Positions 27,772-37,341 of a stretch of DNA of 47,341 bases are shown piece by piece; position 1 is the stretch's first letter, and every line of letters starts with the position of its first letter. The notes beneath the pieces are model-generated. The model made no database searches. It was not told the DNA's origin and worked only from the letters and a program-made list of their open reading frames with translations. The position numbers and the translations under genes were made by a program. Source of the DNA: Clostridium thermopalmarium DSM 5974. Lineage in GTDB: Bacteria > Bacillota > Clostridia > Clostridiales > Clostridiaceae. The stretch spans positions 1 to 47,341 of the forward strand of contig NZ_PVXN01000018.1 in the NCBI RefSeq assembly GCF_002995795.1, read 5' to 3'.

Positions 27772-28812
27772 ATGAATTATGACAAAAACAAACTTAAAAC
27801 TTATTTAAAAAATATATTATCAATCCCTAGTCCTTCTGGCTGCACTTATAAAGTAATGGAATATATAAAAAAAGAACTCGATTCTTTAAAAGCTTCATAT
27901 ATTAGTACGAACAAAGGAGCTATAATAGTTACACTTAAAGGAGAAAACAACCAATACCAAAGAACTTTTTCCTCTCATGTAGATACCTTAGGCGCTATGG
28001 TTAGCGAGATAAAATCTGATGGAAAGCTTGGTATAAGTCTAATAGGCGGATTCACCGGAAATTCCATTGAGGGAGAAAATTGCACTATTTTGACTCTAGA
28101 TGATAAAACTTATACCGGAACAGTTCAATCTTTAAAGCCATCTGTTCACATAAGTGGAAATGAAGCTTATGATCTTAAAAGAACTCCTGAAAACATGGAA
28201 GTTATTTTAGATGAAAAAGTATTTTCTAAAGAGGATACTCTAAATCTAGGAATTAATGTTGGTGATTTTATATTTTTAGATCCTAGAACTACAATAACAG
28301 ATAATGGCTTTATTAAAAGCAGACACTTAGATGATAAGGCCAGCACTGCTGTACTTTTATATGCTATAGACTATCTGTTAAGCAATGATATACCTCTTCC
28401 TTATACAACTAACTTTTTTATAAGCAACTATGAAGAAGTGGGCCATGGTGCCTCCGCCTCTATACCTGTTTCTACTAAAGAATTCATATCTGTAGATATG
28501 GGGGCACCTGGACTTAATCAAAATTCTTCTGAATACACTGTATGCATATGTGCAAAAGATTCTTCTGGCCCTTATGACTATGAACTTAGAAAAAAGCTTG
28601 TAAACTTATGCAAAACACACAACATAGACTATAGAATAGATATATATCCTCATTACGGATCAGATGCATCTGCAGCTCTGAAAGCTGGATGGGATATAAA
28701 AACTGCTTTAATCGGACCTGGCGTTTTTGCTTCTCACGCCTATGAAAGAACCCATATGGATTCCCTTATATCTACTTTAGAACTTATTGTTAATTATTGC
28801 AAAATTAAGTAA
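27772..28812 (+). CDS. M42-family metallo-aminopeptidase
   Basis: A 346-residue cytoplasmic aminopeptidase of the glutamyl/tetrahedral aminopeptidase family. Predicted dinuclear metal ligands are H69 (SSHVDTLG), D187 (SRHLDDKAS), E222 (NYEEVGHG, with E221 as the general base), D242 (SVDMGAPG) and H328 (ERTHMDS). HYGSDASAA matches the substrate-pocket motif of the family. Cellulase/glucanase labels sometimes seen for this family are misleading. It is a single-gene unit with its own promoter and terminator. Confidence 0.9.
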   Translation: MNYDKNKLKTYLKNILSIPSPSGCTYKVMEYIKKELDSLKASYISTNKGAIIVTLKGENNQYQRTFSSHVDTLGAMVSEIKSDGKLGISLIGGFTGNSIEGENCTILTLDDKTYTGTVQSLKPSVHISGNEAYDLKRTPENMEVILDEKVFSKEDTLNLGINVGDFIFLDPRTTITDNGFIKSRHLDDKASTAVLLYAIDYLLSNDIPLPYTTNFFISNYEEVGHGASASIPVSTKEFISVDMGAPGLNQNSSEYTVCICAKDSSGPYDYELRKKLVNLCKTHNIDYRIDIYPHYGSDASAALKAGWDIKTALIGPGVFASHAYERTHMDSLISTLELIVNYCKIK

Positions 28813-28816
28813 AATT

Positions 28817-28859
28817 AAAAGGAACGTTGCAGGATTTTAATTCCATTCGTTCCTTTTTT
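28817..28859 (+). terminator. Intrinsic terminator of the M42 peptidase gene
   Basis: A 10-bp stem (28817-28826 with 28848-28857) is followed by TTTTTTG, five bases past the stop codon. Confidence 0.85.
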
Positions 28860-28968
28860 GTTATAAATTATGTAAAAAGAAGGTTTTTTTCAAAAATAAT
28901 AGAATAGTGTATATAAAGTAGTTCTTTTACTCAATTAACTCGAAGCATATAGGTGGTGAATTGCATTT

Positions 28969-31164
28969 ATGTATAATTACTCTATTTATGTTGAATTGTT
29001 AAAAAATATTCCGGTACCAATTATTATACTTGATTCTAAATATAAAATTTTAGGAACTAATTTACCAGGAGAAGATTTATTGAAAAGATTACACATTACT
29101 TTACTAGAATTTTCCAATTTATTTATAGAGCCTATGAAAAAATTTTTAGCGAAAAACCTTCAAGAATATATTTTTGAAAAGCAATTTGGAAATACATATC
29201 TGGAACTTAAGGTTAATAGAATTTCAGAGCCAATTAATGGTCTTAATTTAACTTTTATAGTTATTAATGATATATCTGAAAAGAAATATCTTCAACTTGC
29301 TTTAGAAAAAATGAAAGAACAACTTAAATTAATTTTGAATAATATGCCTGTTATGATACAGGCCTTTGATAATGAAGGGAATATGATACTTTGGAATAAT
29401 GAATGTGAAAGGATTACAGGATATACTCGTGAGGAAATGCTTTCTGTTAAGAATCCAAATATTTTGTTATATCCTGATTATGAATATAGAAAGTTAATCG
29501 AAGATAAGTGTAAAGAATTGAATTATGAATACAAAGACATGGAATCAACTATTATATGTAAAGATGGTACAGAGAAGATTATTTCCTGGTATTCAACTTC
29601 TCAGTCATCACCAATCTCTAATTGGTCTTATATAAAATTTGGTGTAGATATTACATTTAGAAAAATAGCAGAAAAAAGACTAAGAGAGAAAAAAATTCAA
29701 CTAGAAACCATTATTAAAGCTTTTCCAGACATATGTTTTGTACTTGATAAAAATGGTACATTTTTAGATTGTAAAACAAAAGACTCAGACAACTTAATAT
29801 TTCCTTTAAATGAACTTATAGGAAAAAAAGTACATGAAATATATGGCAACCCCACTGGGCTTCAGTTTAAATCTGCTATTTTGAAAGCTTTAAAAACAAA
29901 ATCTTTAGTTGTTTTTGAGTATGAGCTTCCTCTAAAAAAAGATGTTCAGTACTTTGAAGCTAGACTAATACCCTTATCAGATAATAAAGTTATTTCCATA
30001 GTAAGAAATATTACTAAAAGAAAACAAAGCGATGAAGAATTATTAAAAATGGAAAAACTTAATTCCATAGGCATTTTAGCTGGAGGTGTTGCCCATGATT
30101 TCAATAATATACTCACTATAATTTTAGGAAATATATCTTTAATGAAAACCTATGTGAAATCTGATGATAAAATCTCAAAAAAACTTTCAGACTTAGAAAA
30201 AACTGTATTACAAGCAAAAAGTTTAACTAAACAGCTTCTTACCTTTTCTAAAGACAGCAAACCTTTTAAAAAAGTAACCTATATAAATGATTTGATAAAA
30301 GAAACTACTAATTTAGCATTAAGTGGCTCAAACGTGGCTTGTAAAATGTATATCCCTAGCAATTTATGGCCTGTTGAAATAGACTGTGCTCAAATGAGTC
30401 AAGTAATAAGTAATTTAGTAATAAATGCTTACCAGGCCATGCCTAATGGAGGTTACATATTTATTAGATGCAGAAATATTGAACTTTCAGAAAATGAGAT
30501 AGTGGGCCTTAGTCCCGGAAAATATATTTGTATCTCTATAAAAGACCAAGGTTGTGGAATAAGCAAAGATAAGTTACTCAAAATATTTGATCCTTACTTT
30601 ACAACTAAAAAAACTGGTATTGGACTTGGACTTGCTTCAGCTTATTCTATAATAAAAAAGCATAATGGTCATATTTTAGTTAAATCTAAATTAGATAAAG
30701 GTTCTGTTTTTAAAATTTATCTACCTGCCTGCGAGGGAGTTCCTATTGAAATAGAAGAACCAAAATACGAATTAATTAACAGAGAAAATAAAATCCTTGT
30801 TATGGATGATGAAATAGATATAAGAAAAACCTTATCTGCTATGCTAAAGCATCTGGGCTATAAAGTTGTATCATGTAAAGATGGTGTAGAAGCTATAGAA
30901 TTGTATAAAAAAGCTATGTCTTTAGGTGATGCCTTCGATGCAGTTATAATGGACTTAACTATTCCAGGTGGTATGGGAGGAGAAGAGACCATAAAACACC
31001 TTCTTAAAATAGACCCAAAAATTAAAGCCATAGTATCTAGCGGCTACTCTGCCGGCGGAGTTATATCAAATTTTAAAGATTATGGTTTTAAAGGAGTAAT
31101 AAATAAGCCTTATACTATGGAAGAGCTAAGTAACGAGCTGAACAAAGTGCTTAGCAGCAACTAA
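28969..31164 (+). CDS. Hybrid PAS-sensor histidine kinase with C-terminal receiver
   Basis: A 731-residue soluble hybrid kinase. Three PAS-like domains lie at about 8-105, 118-232 and 244-350. A HisKA domain carries H376 (GGVAHDFNN), and a HATPase domain has the N-box around N482-N486, DQGCGIS, the FDPYFTTK F-box and GIGLGLA. A receiver domain (about 607-728) has phosphoacceptor D662 in IMDLTIPGG. There are no membrane segments or signal peptide, so it senses something cytoplasmic. AGGTGGTG precedes the ATG. No response regulator or output gene is adjacent, so target and signal are unknown. Confidence 0.9.
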   Translation: MYNYSIYVELLKNIPVPIIILDSKYKILGTNLPGEDLLKRLHITLLEFSNLFIEPMKKFLAKNLQEYIFEKQFGNTYLELKVNRISEPINGLNLTFIVINDISEKKYLQLALEKMKEQLKLILNNMPVMIQAFDNEGNMILWNNECERITGYTREEMLSVKNPNILLYPDYEYRKLIEDKCKELNYEYKDMESTIICKDGTEKIISWYSTSQSSPISNWSYIKFGVDITFRKIAEKRLREKKIQLETIIKAFPDICFVLDKNGTFLDCKTKDSDNLIFPLNELIGKKVHEIYGNPTGLQFKSAILKALKTKSLVVFEYELPLKKDVQYFEARLIPLSDNKVISIVRNITKRKQSDEELLKMEKLNSIGILAGGVAHDFNNILTIILGNISLMKTYVKSDDKISKKLSDLEKTVLQAKSLTKQLLTFSKDSKPFKKVTYINDLIKETTNLALSGSNVACKMYIPSNLWPVEIDCAQMSQVISNLVINAYQAMPNGGYIFIRCRNIELSENEIVGLSPGKYICISIKDQGCGISKDKLLKIFDPYFTTKKTGIGLGLASAYSIIKKHNGHILVKSKLDKGSVFKIYLPACEGVPIEIEEPKYELINRENKILVMDDEIDIRKTLSAMLKHLGYKVVSCKDGVEAIELYKKAMSLGDAFDAVIMDLTIPGGMGGEETIKHLLKIDPKIKAIVSSGYSAGGVISNFKDYGFKGVINKPYTMEELSNELNKVLSSN

Positions 31165-31230
31165 TTGGATTTTAAATTGTTTAGCTTAAAGCATAAAGTT
31201 AAAATTACATATATAGATAATATTTTTAGT

Positions 31231-31276
31231 TTAGAAGTTTAGAGAGTTTAAAAAATCAAACTTTCTAAACTTCTAA
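31231..31276. terminator. Bidirectional terminator between the kinase gene and nth
   Basis: A 19-bp stem (31231-31249 with 31258-31276, one mismatch) built of TTTAGAAGTTTAGA-type words lies between convergent genes, 67 bases after the kinase stop and 6 bases after the nth stop. Confidence 0.7.
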
Positions 31277-31281
31277 TCAAT

Positions 31282-31911
31282 TTATTGTTCTCCGTTTAGA
31301 TACTTGCACTGCGGCGCTAAAGGACAATTCTCGCACTTTGGCTTTCTTGCAGCACAGGTTCTTCTTCCATGAAATATGAGAAGATGATGAGCCTTTGACC
31401 ATCGTTCCATTGGAATATTATTTCTTAGTTGCTCTTCTGTTCCTTCAACATTATTGCTGTTAGCAATGCCTATTCTATTAGCCACTCTAAACACATGAGT
31501 ATCCACTGCAATTGCTGGAACACCAAAAGCATTAGATAATACTACATTAGCAGTTTTTCTTCCAACTCCAGGAAGCTTAATTAATTCCTCCATAGTCCTT
31601 GGAACTTCTCCATTATAATCATCTATCAGCATCTTGCATAGACCTATTATATTTTTAGCCTTGTTTTTGTATAAGCCTATTTCTCTTATTTCTTTTTCTA
31701 ACTCATCCTGCTCTAAAACAGCAAAATCATTAGGTGTTTTATACTTTTTAAATAATTTTTCCGTAACTTGATTTACCTTTTTATCTGTTGTCTGTGCGCT
31801 TAATACAGTGGCTATTAAAAGCTGAAAAGGGTTCTCATGAATAAGCTCACACTGAGCATCTGGATAAATTTTTTCAAGTATATCCAATATTTCATCAACA
31901 TTTTTCTTCAT
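31282..31911 (-). CDS. nth: Endonuclease III
   Basis: A base-excision repair DNA glycosylase/AP lyase acting on oxidised pyrimidines. The 209-residue protein has the helix-hairpin-helix LPGVGRKTA with catalytic K119, D137 in AVDTHVFR, and the C-terminal [4Fe-4S] cluster ligands C186, C193, C196 and C202 (C-x6-C-x2-C-x5-C). AAGGAGAG lies 8 bases before the ATG. It appears to be a single gene. Confidence 0.95.
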   Translation of the reverse strand: MKKNVDEILDILEKIYPDAQCELIHENPFQLLIATVLSAQTTDKKVNQVTEKLFKKYKTPNDFAVLEQDELEKEIREIGLYKNKAKNIIGLCKMLIDDYNGEVPRTMEELIKLPGVGRKTANVVLSNAFGVPAIAVDTHVFRVANRIGIANSNNVEGTEEQLRNNIPMERWSKAHHLLIFHGRRTCAARKPKCENCPLAPQCKYLNGEQ

Positions 31912-32182
31912 ATCATTTTCTCTCCTTTTATCAACACCAGCCTTTTAAAAATCAAACCTTTCGCTGATTAGAATGTTATAATCTAATCTAACTTATACAT
32001 TAAGCTTAATCTATGATTTATAGTAACAAATTCTTATAAAATAATGCTGAATTAAGCCCCGCTTAATTCAGCATTATTTTCTCCACTGCACCTTGCACCT
32101 TCACTTATGCATCAGCGCCTAAACTCACTAAACAGTCTAAACTCAGCACAGCACTTAAACTCTCTAAGCTTCTTTACTGCCC
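31912..32182. other. nth-plsC spacer with word repeats
   Basis: This 271-base spacer holds the terminator hairpin at 32038-32080. Between 32093 and 32175 there is an unusual C-rich run of near-repeats of CTAAACTC and GCAC words. No ORF or promoter is convincing. Confidence 0.5.
32038..32080 (-). terminator. Perfect 20-bp terminator hairpin of cysE-queG-plsC
   Basis: Arms 32038-32057 and 32061-32080 are perfectly complementary around CCC, and the minus strand continues with TTTTATAAG. It is about 100 bases downstream of the plsC stop. Confidence 0.75.
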
Positions 32183-32884
32183 TTACTGGTATTCACCTCT
32201 GTATTCTTCTGGTAAAAGTTTAGCAATATTTCTCATAATAAAGTCTAAAGCTCTTTCTTCATAATCTTTTTTAGATTCCTTCTCTAATTTTTCTGGAAGA
32301 TAAAATTGTTCCCCTATTTTAACAATAATGTCTGAATGTTGGAATCTTTCCATCTCCATTTTTCCTTCCATATTAATAGGAAGAAGTTTTTCTGTTCCTG
32401 TCATTCCTATAGGTACAATAGGAACATTACATATTTTTGAAATTAATATAATTCCTTTTTTTCCTTTTATCATCTTACCAGTTCTACTTCTCGTACCCTC
32501 AGGAAAAATTAAAACATTATTGCCACTTTTAATAATTTGAATAATCTTTTTTATGCCTTCTTTATCTGCTGAATTAGGGTGTACCGGTGTAGTCTTTACT
32601 ATGCTTAGCCCAAGACTTGTAAGAGGATTGCTGCTCAATTTAACTCCTGCTACAAAAGTAACATCATGGTCCTTAAGCACCCTATCTAGTACTAAAGCAT
32701 CTGAATTACTAAGATGATTGCATATAAATATTACTGGCTTCTTTATATCATTCAATTTTTCCTTATTTTCAACCTTAATGTGTGCATACTTATTTATATA
32801 TCCATTTAAAAGTTTATTAGATATAAACCTTACAAGACCTTTTGGAAGATGACCTATAATTTTGCTCATAGTTGGGGATATCAT
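32183..32884 (-). CDS. plsC: 1-acyl-sn-glycerol-3-phosphate acyltransferase
   Basis: Adds the second acyl chain in phosphatidic-acid synthesis at the membrane. The 233-residue protein carries the acyltransferase motif NHLSNSD (H57 and D62, HX4D), the substrate motif FPEGTRS (127-133) and PIVPIGMTG. The N-terminal third is hydrophobic and amphipathic and probably membrane-associated. AAAGGTGG precedes the ATG at 32884. It is the last gene of the cysE-queG-plsC run, 49 bases after queG. Confidence 0.88.
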   Translation of the reverse strand: MISPTMSKIIGHLPKGLVRFISNKLLNGYINKYAHIKVENKEKLNDIKKPVIFICNHLSNSDALVLDRVLKDHDVTFVAGVKLSSNPLTSLGLSIVKTTPVHPNSADKEGIKKIIQIIKSGNNVLIFPEGTRSRTGKMIKGKKGIILISKICNVPIVPIGMTGTEKLLPINMEGKMEMERFQHSDIIVKIGEQFYLPEKLEKESKKDYEERALDFIMRNIAKLLPEEYRGEYQ

Positions 32885-32933
32885 CTACAAATTCCACCTT
32901 TCAGATTCTATTTCTACATATAACTAATATACA

Positions 32934-33908
32934 TCAAAATTTAGAATTTTTCAAAAGCTTATTATAATATTCTTCAACATAAGGTGAATTGAATTTTTTT
33001 CCTTCTTTTAACCTCTTCATATGTGCCAAATTTATAAGCGCATTTCTCTGAAGTACGCTTTTTCCTCTCCAACCACATGAGGTCATCTTGTATTTCTCAT
33101 TAAAATCTTTTTTGCTCATATTTAGTATTTCTTGAAAGTTTGTATTTCTCATAAAATCAAATGGTTCAAACTCATTAATCTTAGAAAATTCTATATGTTT
33201 GTTATATGGACAAACATCTTGACAAATATCACATCCAAATATTTTGCCTTTAAGCTTAGAAATTTCTTCTTCGTTAATATTTTTCTTTTGTGTTATATAT
33301 GATAAACATATATTTGGATTACATCCTTTTTCACTTATAGATCTTCCAGGACATGCCTTTATGCAAATATCACAATTTCCGCACTTAGATTCCTTAGGCA
33401 TATCTTCTTCTATTTCTAAATCTGTTATTATTTCTCCTAAGAAAATATAAGAACCATACCTTTCTGTAATTACCATATTATTCTTGCCTATAAAGCCTAT
33501 TCCACTTAGATATGCTATATATCTCTCTGGCAGTGCATTGTTGTCAACAAAGTATATTGCTTTTCCATTTAAGCTTTTTATAAAGTTACATATGCTCTCT
33601 AAATATTTACTTACAACTTCATGATAATCTCTACCTAAGGTATACTTAGAAAAATATTTATCAGCTTTAGTACTAGTTTCATGCATATATGGAAAGGCTA
33701 GTGAAATTATAGTTTTTCCTTCTTTCATATACAAAAAAGGATTTATTCTCTTTTCTATATCTTTCTCTTCAAATTCATTTTCTATATTTTCATGTTTTCT
33801 TTTAGTGAGAAATTCCTTAAGTTCATGAAACACTCTACACTTAGTAAATCCAATCTGACTTAAACCTATTTCATAACAATATTTAATTATACATTCCTTA
33901 TAATCCAT
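32934..33908 (-). CDS. queG: Epoxyqueuosine reductase
   Basis: Catalyses the last step of queuosine synthesis on tRNA, using cobalamin and two [4Fe-4S] clusters. The 324-residue protein has the cluster motifs CGNCDICIKACPG and CDICQDVCPYN, the substrate-region segment YLSGIGFIGKNNMVI and the C-terminal LQRNALINLAHMK, typical of QueG, and lacks an extended C-terminal HEAT domain. It lies 28 bases after cysE and so may be under T-box control. Other que genes are not in the window. Confidence 0.92.
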   Translation of the reverse strand: MDYKECIIKYCYEIGLSQIGFTKCRVFHELKEFLTKRKHENIENEFEEKDIEKRINPFLYMKEGKTIISLAFPYMHETSTKADKYFSKYTLGRDYHEVVSKYLESICNFIKSLNGKAIYFVDNNALPERYIAYLSGIGFIGKNNMVITERYGSYIFLGEIITDLEIEEDMPKESKCGNCDICIKACPGRSISEKGCNPNICLSYITQKKNINEEEISKLKGKIFGCDICQDVCPYNKHIEFSKINEFEPFDFMRNTNFQEILNMSKKDFNEKYKMTSCGWRGKSVLQRNALINLAHMKRLKEGKKFNSPYVEEYYNKLLKNSKF

Positions 33909-33936
33909 ATTTACTAACCTACAATTCTAGCATCTA

Positions 33937-34515
33937 TTATCTCACGCATTGATCCTTTATTCCATAATCCTCAATTTTAACCACATTTTTAGCCTTCTTG
34001 TTTACAACCTTTCCCGGTATTCCTACTACTGTTGAATTTGGCGGTACATCCTTTAGTACCACTGAATTTGCTCCTATCTTTGAGTTATCTCCTATATATA
34101 TTGGACCTAATATCTTTGCTCCAGATCCAATCATTACATTATTTCCTACAGTAGGATGTCTTTTACCTTGGTCTTTACCTGTTCCACCTAAAGTTACACC
34201 ATGATATAAAGTTACATTATCCCCTATCTCTGCAGTTTCTCCGATTACTACTCCCATTCCATGATCTATAAAAAATCCTTTTCCTATTTTTGCACCTGGG
34301 TGTATTTCTATCCCTGTGATAAATCTAGCAAATTGAGATATTAGCCTAGCTAGGAAGTATAACTTTCTTTTGTATAGCCCATGTGCTACCCTATAATAGA
34401 TTGTTGCATGTACACACGGATAAAGTAATAATACTTCTAAAAAATTTCTTGCTGCAGGATCATTTTTTAATATATTATCTATATCATATTTGATCGCTTT
34501 AAAAAATTTCATCAT
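33937..34515 (-). CDS. cysE: Serine O-acetyltransferase
   Basis: Acetylates serine, the first step of cysteine synthesis. The 192-residue protein is the short Gram-positive form: an alpha-helical N-terminus (about 1-65) followed by left-handed beta-helix hexapeptide repeats ([39 protein letters not shown]). [18 protein letters not shown] and GIPGKVV are typical SAT stretches. Tandem ATG codons follow GAGGGGG. A T-box leader precedes it, as expected for cysteine-responsive control. queG and plsC follow. Confidence 0.94.
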   Translation of the reverse strand: MMKFFKAIKYDIDNILKNDPAARNFLEVLLLYPCVHATIYYRVAHGLYKRKLYFLARLISQFARFITGIEIHPGAKIGKGFFIDHGMGVVIGETAEIGDNVTLYHGVTLGGTGKDQGKRHPTVGNNVMIGSGAKILGPIYIGDNSKIGANSVVLKDVPPNSTVVGIPGKVVNKKAKNVVKIEDYGIKDQCVR

Positions 34516-34551
34516 AAATTTCCCCCTCCATCAAAATAAAATTACATAAAC

Positions 34552-34849
34552 AAAAAGCTCTATCTCTAATATCTAGAGACAAAGCTATTACACTCTGCGG
34601 TTCCACTCTAATTGGATAAAATCCCACCTCATTTCAAGCACGCTCCCAAAACAAAATGGAGTTATATGCTCTATTACTATAACGGATAAAACCGTTGCAG
34701 CCTACTTTATCTTTCGGTGCAAAACTCCGAAGGGCACTTCGCATAAATGTGATATAGAAATCTCACAGCATATGATTTCCTCTCTGAAATATCCAATTTA
34801 CACTACTTTCCTTCTTCACTGTATTTCTTACTATTTTACTAAGAATTAT
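34552..34849 (-). ncRNA. T-box leader upstream of cysE (probable cysteine specificity)
   Basis: The minus-strand leader has the hallmark T-box sequence GTGGAACCGCAGAG (within 34609..34593), a rho-independent terminator helix (34552-34586) ending in a T run, and a long upstream Stem I region with AGAGAGG. This class binds uncharged tRNA and, when bound, prevents termination. A TGC at 34721..34719 is a possible cysteine specifier, chosen partly because cysE follows; I could not fold Stem I with certainty. Confidence 0.88.
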
Positions 34850-34855
34850 ATTTTT

Positions 34856-34884
34856 ATTATATTCATTACTTATAGAATTGTCAA
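34856..34884 (-). promoter_or_regulatory. Consensus promoter of the T-box-cysE operon
   Basis: A perfect TTGACA (34884..34879), 17-base spacer and TATAAT (34861..34856), ending right beside the sleB stop codon. Initiation would be near 34849. Confidence 0.88.
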
Positions 34885-34886
34885 CA

Positions 34887-35615
34887 TTATTTGCAAAATC
34901 TATGTTGTCCTATGACTTTTATCAAAGGCCTTGACCAAATCCATGCACTTGTAGCTGTTCTAGGATTAAAGTAGTATAGAGCACCTCCAGAAGGGTCCCA
35001 TCCGTTTAAAGCATCTCTTGCTGCTTTAATAGAGCTTTCCTGCATTTCAGCGTGTATTTGACCATCTACTACTGCGGTAAAAGCGCCTGGCTGGTAAACA
35101 ACTCCTGCTATTGTATTAGGAAAATCTGGGTGTCTTACTCTATTTAAAATTACCGCTCCAACAGCTACCTGCCCTTCATAAGGCTCACCTCTTGCTTCTC
35201 CATTTATAAATCTTGCAAGGAGCATTAAATCCGAATTATTGGATGATGCTGCATTTGAAGAAGCAGTACTGGTTTTAGCACTTGAGCCTCCTCCAGGTCC
35301 TGGATTTATTCCCAAAGCTGCTAATGTAGCGTTTCCTGCTATTCCATCAACGGTAAGACCATTTTTCCTTTGAAATTCTTTAACAGCAAGATAGGTCTCA
35401 TATCCATAAATTCCATCCATATTTCCTTTATAATATCCCCATGCTATTAATCTTCTTTGAATTTCTGTTACAATTGCATCTTTAGATCCATACTTATAAA
35501 CTGCAGTTTTTACACTATTGCAGTAAGGAATGATTAATCTTGATGTACTCACATATGAAAACATGATTACTATAATTAATATGCTAATTCTTTTCCATCC
35601 TAACCTGTTTTTCAT
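34887..35615 (-). CDS. sleB: Spore cortex-lytic enzyme SleB-like
   Basis: A cell-wall lytic transglycosylase of the SleB/CwlJ family used in spore germination. The 242-residue protein has an N-terminal membrane/signal segment (about 8-30), a PG_binding_1 domain (about 40-102; VTEIQRRLIAWGYYKGNMDG), a Ser/Ala/Gly linker (105-128), and a Hydrolase_2 domain with catalytic E140 in INGEARGEPYEGQVAVGAVILNRV (E140 at its fourth residue). No YpeB partner gene is adjacent. CwlJ lacks the binding domain, so SleB is the better name, but a vegetative hydrolase role is possible. Confidence 0.85.
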   Translation of the reverse strand: MKNRLGWKRISILIIVIMFSYVSTSRLIIPYCNSVKTAVYKYGSKDAIVTEIQRRLIAWGYYKGNMDGIYGYETYLAVKEFQRKNGLTVDGIAGNATLAALGINPGPGGGSSAKTSTASSNAASSNNSDLMLLARFINGEARGEPYEGQVAVGAVILNRVRHPDFPNTIAGVVYQPGAFTAVVDGQIHAEMQESSIKAARDALNGWDPSGGALYYFNPRTATSAWIWSRPLIKVIGQHRFCK

Positions 35616-35730
35616 ATATACTTTCCTCCTAAAATAAGTATATAAAGAGATTCTTCCTTACTTATATTTTGTGCAACTTTATAAAAAATACACTCTTTAT
35701 TCCAAAGTACCTATTTATTTATAAAAAACA

Positions 35731-35768
35731 AAAAAGAACTGCTTATATTAATATAAACAGTCCTTTTT
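35731..35768 (-). terminator. Terminator of the PRC-barrel/CBS gene
   Basis: An imperfect 16-bp stem (35731-35768) centred on TTAATA is followed on the minus strand by a T-rich run. It lies 6 bases past the stop codon. Confidence 0.7.
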
Positions 35769-35773
35769 ATGCT

Positions 35774-37036
35774 TTACACAGCTCTTTTTAACTTCTTTTT
35801 CCATTTTTCTTCAAAAACTTCTTCTATTATGTCATTTATAATTACTACTCCTTGAAGTCTTTCCTCAGAGTCTATTACTGGAATAGCTATAAGATCATAT
35901 TTAACAAACTTTTTAATTGCTGTATCTAATCTTTCATCATCGCTTAACTTTATAATTTCCTTTTTCATTATTTCCCTTAGCTTCATATCTCCCTTGCAAA
36001 ATACTAGTTCTGTTAAAGATACTACACCTTGAAGCTTTTCATTTTGATCAGTTATATAAATATAGTGGGATACTTTATCCTCTGGCTGAATTTCTTTTAA
36101 AAGCTCTAAAGTTTCAGCTGCTGTTATATTTAAATTAAACGAAACAAAATCCGTATTCATTATACTTCCTACGGATTCCTCTTCATATTTCATAAGATCT
36201 CTTACCTTTTCTTCATCCTCTGTTTCTAAATTCATAAGAAGTTTTTCTACCATTTCTTCATCTAATTCTTCTAAGATATCAGCAATTTCATCATTGGACA
36301 TATTATTTAAAATACCAGATACCTTAGACTGATTCATAGTTTCTAGTATATCCACCTGAATTTCAGGGTCAATTTCCTCTAAAGTATCTGCAGCTAAATG
36401 TTCATCTAAACTTTCAAATATTTTATTTCTATACTTCAAATCTACTTCCTCTAGTATATCAGCAATATCTGCCGGATGTAACTCTGAAATCTTTTTATAT
36501 GGAACTGCAATTTTTAAATTATCATCTACCATCTCTAAAGATTCAACATCATCCCACATTATAACTGTATCATAAACTTCTTTTCTAAAAAGCTTGTATA
36601 AAAACTTAACAATCCTATCCAAACCATATCTTCTGCTTAAAGCTAGCATTCCCGTTTCAACAGCTATTACTCTTATTTCTGTAGAAATACAGGCTATTCT
36701 TAAATCATTCACTCTTACAACCTTTTTCCCATTTATATCAACTATCTGCTTGTCTAATAAGTTTTTAGACAAAAGGTAAGAGTATGCCCTAGGAATAATA
36801 TCCTTAACACCTCTAACTTTTATAACTATTTTAGAATCATCATTATAAAAATCGATGCTTCTAAATTCATAATTGTTTATGTCTCCACCTTTTTTCACCT
36901 TATATCCTATAGCCTTAGGATATCCATTACCTGTTGTAACATAGATGTCGCATAGTTTACCTATACAGTCACCGTATTCATCATAAATATCCTTGTGGAG
37001 TATTTCACTTAAATAAAAGCTGCTAAGTTTTTTCAT
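35774..37036 (-). CDS. Soluble PRC-barrel / MgtE_N / CBS-pair protein
   Basis: A 420-residue protein with two PRC-barrel-like segments (about 5-75 and 85-165), an MgtE N-terminal helical repeat region (about 180-285: ELHPADIADILEEVD, HLAADTLEEIDPEIQ) and a CBS pair (about 290-408). It lacks the membrane channel of the Mg2+ transporter MgtE, so it is at most a cytoplasmic Mg2+ or nucleotide sensor or a channel partner (inference). The frame is open 6 codons earlier, but ATG 37036..37034 has AGGAGGA 6 bases upstream. A leader of over 300 bases with a small ORF and switchable structure precedes it. There is no transporter gene next to it. Confidence 0.85.
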   Translation of the reverse strand: MKKLSSFYLSEILHKDIYDEYGDCIGKLCDIYVTTGNGYPKAIGYKVKKGGDINNYEFRSIDFYNDDSKIVIKVRGVKDIIPRAYSYLLSKNLLDKQIVDINGKKVVRVNDLRIACISTEIRVIAVETGMLALSRRYGLDRIVKFLYKLFRKEVYDTVIMWDDVESLEMVDDNLKIAVPYKKISELHPADIADILEEVDLKYRNKIFESLDEHLAADTLEEIDPEIQVDILETMNQSKVSGILNNMSNDEIADILEELDEEMVEKLLMNLETEDEEKVRDLMKYEEESVGSIMNTDFVSFNLNITAAETLELLKEIQPEDKVSHYIYITDQNEKLQGVVSLTELVFCKGDMKLREIMKKEIIKLSDDERLDTAIKKFVKYDLIAIPVIDSEERLQGVVIINDIIEEVFEEKWKKKLKRAV

Positions 37037-37052
37037 GGATATTCCTCCTTTC

Positions 37053-37341
37053 AATATAGAGGAAACCCACGTACTAATTTAAAGGTTGGAAGTCAGAGAG
37101 TTAGTATGTTCAAAACCCAAACTAAATAATTTAGTAGGTTAGCAAATTAATATTTAACAACTGATAATATTAATTATCAACTCTTAATTATTAATTTGAA
37201 TTTATAATTTCTAACTTCTAACCTTTAACTTTGTATTTATAAATTCTTTTCTTAATTAATGTATAATTAAATATTATTAATTGATGTATATTTAATCTAA
37301 CTTCTAACTCCCTAACCTTAAAAAGAGATTTCCTCTATATT
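37053..37341 (-). promoter_or_regulatory. Long-range pairing elements in the PRC/CBS gene leader
   Basis: A 13-base segment inside the small leader ORF (37341..37329) is perfectly complementary to a segment just upstream of the downstream ribosome binding site (37065..37053). The same TTTCCTC can instead pair with GAGGAA of that ribosome binding site (about 37048..37043), which would mask it. The two pairings are mutually exclusive. The 264 bases between are AT-rich and contain repeats of CTAACTTCTAAC on the plus strand. Confidence 0.5.
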
